Positions 61,553-64,000 of a stretch of DNA of 64,000 nt are shown here, in pieces. This DNA is from Bacteroidales bacterium (GTDB taxonomy: Bacteria > Bacteroidota > Bacteroidia > Bacteroidales > UBA932). Within the stretch, counting starts at the first letter, position 1; each line of letters begins with the position of its first letter. Location of the stretch: assembly GCA_017471025.1 (NCBI GenBank), contig JAFUWX010000001.1:1-64000 (forward strand), written 5' to 3'. The notes under the pieces were generated by a model. It was not told where the DNA came from and did not search any database. It worked only from the letters and a program-made list of their open reading frames with translations. A program made the translations under genes and the position numbers.

Positions 61553-63526
61553 ATGATGAAAAAGTCTATAGGATTGTTTATCTTGCCGGGCCTGCTGATG
61601 TGCATGCAGGCGCTGGCCCAACAGGTTCCGCTGAATCCGAAATTCGGCGCCGTCTCCCAAGCGGAAGTCGCCATGACTTCCTATCCGGCCGACACCTCGG
61701 CCGCCGTGCTGATCCTGTACCACAATCAAAAGGTGGAGGCCGTCATCGACGGTCGTAACGGCCTGATGCGCAGGGAGGTTATGACGGAACGCATCAAGAT
61801 CCTGAAGGAGAGCGGGAAAGATTATCCTACCTACAAGATTCCGTTCAGCGTGGCCACGGACCCGGCCGAAGCCGTCACCGGGGTGAAGGTCGTCACCTGG
61901 AACCTCGAAAACGGGAAACTCGTCAAGACGCAACTGGCGAAGAAGAATATTTTCCAGGAGAAGCTGTCGGAAAACTATTCCGCCCTGTCCTTCGCCGCCG
62001 AAAATGTGCGCGTCGGGTCAGTCGTCGAGGTGACCTGGACCTTCGAAAGCCCGCGCGTGGGCGATTTCGGCACGCTCTACCTCCAGAAGGACGTGCCCAT
62101 CAACATTTCCGAACTGCATGTGAACTATGCGGAATGCTTCACCTTCAACAAGATGCAGCAGGGATTCCTGGGGGTCACCTTCACCCGGGATATGGAGAAT
62201 GCGTTCACGATGTTCGGCAAAAGCCAGTATAACTATACCCTGTACAAAGACAACTACAAGGCGGTGGATGTGCCGGCCATGCGGCCCGAGCCCTATTGCT
62301 ATGATCCCGACCAGTACCGCGCCGCGATGGACTATGACCTGCGGTCTTTCTATATCCCCGGCTCCGTCCAGGAGGATTTCAACACGACCTGGATCAATGT
62401 GGACCAACAACTGGTGGACAAGGGCTTGCTGCGTAAGTTCCATGGAAACAGTTCCTTTGCAGACGCCGTGAAGATCCTGGCGGCCGCGGCGGAGAGCGAA
62501 GAAGCGCTGATAGCCAAGGTGCGGCTGCTGGTGCGCGGGTCGGTGCGCTGGAACAAGCGTCACAATATCCAGCCCGACGTCAAGAAGGCGCTGAAAGATG
62601 GAGAGGGCGATACGGCGGACATGAATGCCTTGTTGGGCATGGCGCTGGAGTCTGTCGGCTATGTGGCGGACCCTGTCTTTTATCGGCTCCGCAGCCAGGG
62701 CGCCCTGCGTGACTATCATGTGGACGTGTCGTCTTATACCTCTGTCCTGCTGAAGATTACGACGCCGTCCGGAGCACAGTATCTCCTGGATGCGTCCTAT
62801 GATGCCGGCACCCTCAACGTGCTGCCGCCGCTGGCCCTGGTCTCCCGCGGGCGTGTGCTGAACAAGCACGGCATCGGCTCCTGGGTGGATTTGTCCGAGG
62901 CTACGCGCAACAATGTCAACGAGGTGAATGAGATGACCCTGCTTCCCGACGGGTCTTTCCATGGGGCCTACACCGTCATGGGCTTCAACCAGGGCGCCGC
63001 GGCCATGAAGGTCGATCGGCTGCGTTTCAATAGTGATGAGGAATACATCGAAGAATACGAGCAGAACAAGGACATCGAGGTGGACAGCCTCGGATTCACG
63101 CATCTGCATGACTGGTCCAACCAATGCGGGATGCAGTTCCGCTATGAGGGGGAAGCGACCATGTCCGGGGACCGGATCTACCTCAAACCCTTCCTGACGA
63201 AGTACCATTCCGCCTCGGCCTTTACCAAGGAGGAGCGGAAGATTCCGGTGGAGTTTGCCTATCCGATGCAGATCAGTTATGCCTGCACCCTGACCCTGCC
63301 TGAGGGCTATACGGTGGAATCCCTGCCGGACCCCGTCTCGATTGCCTTCCCGGCCCTGCAAAGCCAGGCTACCCTGCGCTGTCAGGTCCTGGACGACCGT
63401 GTCGTGGTGCGCTACATGTTCCGCCGGAATGCGACCTTCCTCCCGACGGAGGAATACGCCTCGCTGCGGATCTACTGGGAACAGCTCTGCAATATCTACA
63501 ACGCGACCATCGTGCTGAAGAAATAA
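61553..63526 (+). CDS. DUF3857 protein with transglutaminase core lacking catalytic residues
   Basis: A 657-aa secreted paralogue of the previous gene product, with signal peptide (FILPGLLMCMQALAQ). DUF3857 covers about 60-230. The transglutaminase-like region is recognisable by VGYVADPVFYRLRS, but the Cys position is Thr354 (EGDTADMNALL) and the His position is occupied by Thr/Ser (SSYTSVLLK, about 396); only Asp413 (YLLDAS) remains. The protein is therefore expected to bind and not cleave. It starts 7 bp after the first gene, so the two are co-expressed and may form a complex. Confidence 0.87.
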   Translation: MMKKSIGLFILPGLLMCMQALAQQVPLNPKFGAVSQAEVAMTSYPADTSAAVLILYHNQKVEAVIDGRNGLMRREVMTERIKILKESGKDYPTYKIPFSVATDPAEAVTGVKVVTWNLENGKLVKTQLAKKNIFQEKLSENYSALSFAAENVRVGSVVEVTWTFESPRVGDFGTLYLQKDVPINISELHVNYAECFTFNKMQQGFLGVTFTRDMENAFTMFGKSQYNYTLYKDNYKAVDVPAMRPEPYCYDPDQYRAAMDYDLRSFYIPGSVQEDFNTTWINVDQQLVDKGLLRKFHGNSSFADAVKILAAAAESEEALIAKVRLLVRGSVRWNKRHNIQPDVKKALKDGEGDTADMNALLGMALESVGYVADPVFYRLRSQGALRDYHVDVSSYTSVLLKITTPSGAQYLLDASYDAGTLNVLPPLALVSRGRVLNKHGIGSWVDLSEATRNNVNEVNEMTLLPDGSFHGAYTVMGFNQGAAAMKVDRLRFNSDEEYIEEYEQNKDIEVDSLGFTHLHDWSNQCGMQFRYEGEATMSGDRIYLKPFLTKYHSASAFTKEERKIPVEFAYPMQISYACTLTLPEGYTVESLPDPVSIAFPALQSQATLRCQVLDDRVVVRYMFRRNATFLPTEEYASLRIYWEQLCNIYNATIVLKK

Positions 63527-63583
63527 GGGGGGCAAATGCTACTATAGTTAAAGTTTATTTTTGTCCGTACTTCCGTTTCCCTG

Positions 63584-63620
63584 CGTCCCGTATTGTTCAA
63601 CGATACGGGACGTATTTTAT
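63584..63620 (+). terminator. Intrinsic terminator after the DUF3857 pair
   Basis: CGTCCCGTAT (63584-63593) pairs perfectly with ATACGGGACG (63603-63612), 9-nt loop, followed by TATTTTAT. It lies 57 bp after the stop at 63526. Confidence 0.85.
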
Positions 63621-63752
63621 ATCGGGGTGGGAGACCGCCAGAAGCGACATCCCGCAGTGTTTCCCAACGACGATTGGGAGTCCCTGCGCACCAAGGAAGA
63701 AGGTTACCACAGACCGCATTAACCTATAATAAAAAAATGATTAACCGAAAAA

Positions 63753-63783
63753 TTTGAATTTAAACTATAATTAATTATATTTG
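63753..63783 (+). promoter_or_regulatory. Canonical promoter TTTG-N19-TATATTTG
   Basis: TTTG (63753-63756) and TATATTTG (63776-63783) are 19 bp apart, 21 bp before the ATG at 63805. This is the clearest Bacteroidota promoter in the window. Confidence 0.75.
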
Positions 63784-63804
63784 CATCGACGAAAAAGATG
63801 CTTT

Positions 63805-64000
63805 ATGGACTTGAAGAAGTATTCGAACACACAGATCCTGCAAATGTTAGGGCTGAGATTTAAAGATTATCGGTTGATGATGAATCTTTCCCAAGGAGAC
63901 TTGGCCAAGGCTGCGGGCGTTTCCGTCTCTACTGTCCATAAGTTCGAGACAGGCACGATCACGAATATGAACATCACCAACATGATGGCACTGCTCCGGC
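63805..64000 (+). CDS. XRE-type helix-turn-helix regulator, truncated by window edge
   Basis: The first 65 codons are present. The sequence forms an XRE/HTH_3 fold: LRFKDYRLMMNLSQGDLAKA, then AGVSVSTVHKFETG for the recognition helix. The ATG at 63805 follows a canonical promoter. The region is AT-richer than the rest. In Bacteroidota, similar short HTH proteins with SVSTVHKFE motifs often precede a HipA-like kinase in a toxin-antitoxin locus, but the downstream gene is outside the window, so that link is only a possibility. Confidence 0.85.
   Translation, partial: MDLKKYSNTQILQMLGLRFKDYRLMMNLSQGDLAKAAGVSVSTVHKFETGTITNMNITNMMALLR

Noticed and set aside
63561..63722. Short frame ending in a polar segment (NDDWESLRTKEEGYHRPH)
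   Set aside because: It lacks an ATG, and its reading crosses the terminator hairpin at 63584-63612. It could be a remnant of a gene, but nothing else supports it.

Overview
This 64 kb window is a GC-rich, gene-dense chromosomal segment of a member of the Bacteroidota, most likely a Bacteroidales gut-type organism. The evidence is a SusC/SusD/DUF1735 glycan-uptake locus, a SusB-like GH97 with a SusA-like GH13, a DUF2723 membrane protein, a DUF4271-hemD pair, many small lipoproteins, and repeated promoters of the Bacteroidota type (-33 TTTG, 19-20 bp, -7 TAnnTTTG) such as those at 63753, 41712 and 39612. The genus cannot be fixed from the sequence. No rRNA, tRNA, CRISPR array or insertion sequence was recognised.

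Layout. 1-7.3 kb (minus): the end of a polysaccharide-utilisation locus (SusC, SusD, truncated DUF1735 lipoprotein) and an FN3 lipoprotein. 7.3-11.8 kb: a palindromic repeat, an AT-richer TonB-receptor-like barrel gene, a 500-bp intergenic region holding a probable small RNA or attenuator, and an AraC regulator. 11.8-19.7 kb (minus): uvrA, a uridine-kinase-like nucleoside kinase, two tandem deoxynucleoside kinases and an acyl-CoA synthetase. 19.7-26.6 kb: a metallo-beta-lactamase hydrolase, a TolC/HlyD/two-permease export operon with no ATPase gene, and a lipocalin-like lipoprotein. 26.8-34 kb (minus): GH13 and GH97 starch enzymes followed by a lipoprotein, rsgA and a MATE exporter. 34-39.5 kb (minus): a U32 family protein, a polyprenyl synthetase and a DUF2723 protein. 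39.7-42.3 kb (plus): a GH42-like hydrolase and an alkyltransferase.

42.3-50.5 kb (minus) is one long run of eight close or overlapping genes: GH10-like lipoprotein, LamG-GDPD lipoprotein, DPP-IV peptidase, SUI1, DUF4271, hemD, rnpA, yidD. 50.6-54.8 kb holds a methionine sulfoxide reductase, an OmpA lipoprotein and a lipid operon (metallophosphoesterase, lipid kinase, PlsC). 55-63.5 kb (plus) holds a membrane-anchored AraC regulator with a large extracytoplasmic sensor, a PPC-HD fusion, a second copy of the palindromic repeat, a C69 dipeptidase and a tandem pair of DUF3857/transglutaminase proteins, the second without catalytic residues. The window ends inside an XRE-type regulator in AT-richer DNA.

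The parts most worth following up are the candidate small RNA with twin terminators near 10.4 kb, the roughly 140-bp palindromic repeat, the Kelch-like AraC one-component sensor, the PPC-HD fusion and the asymmetric DUF3857 pair.
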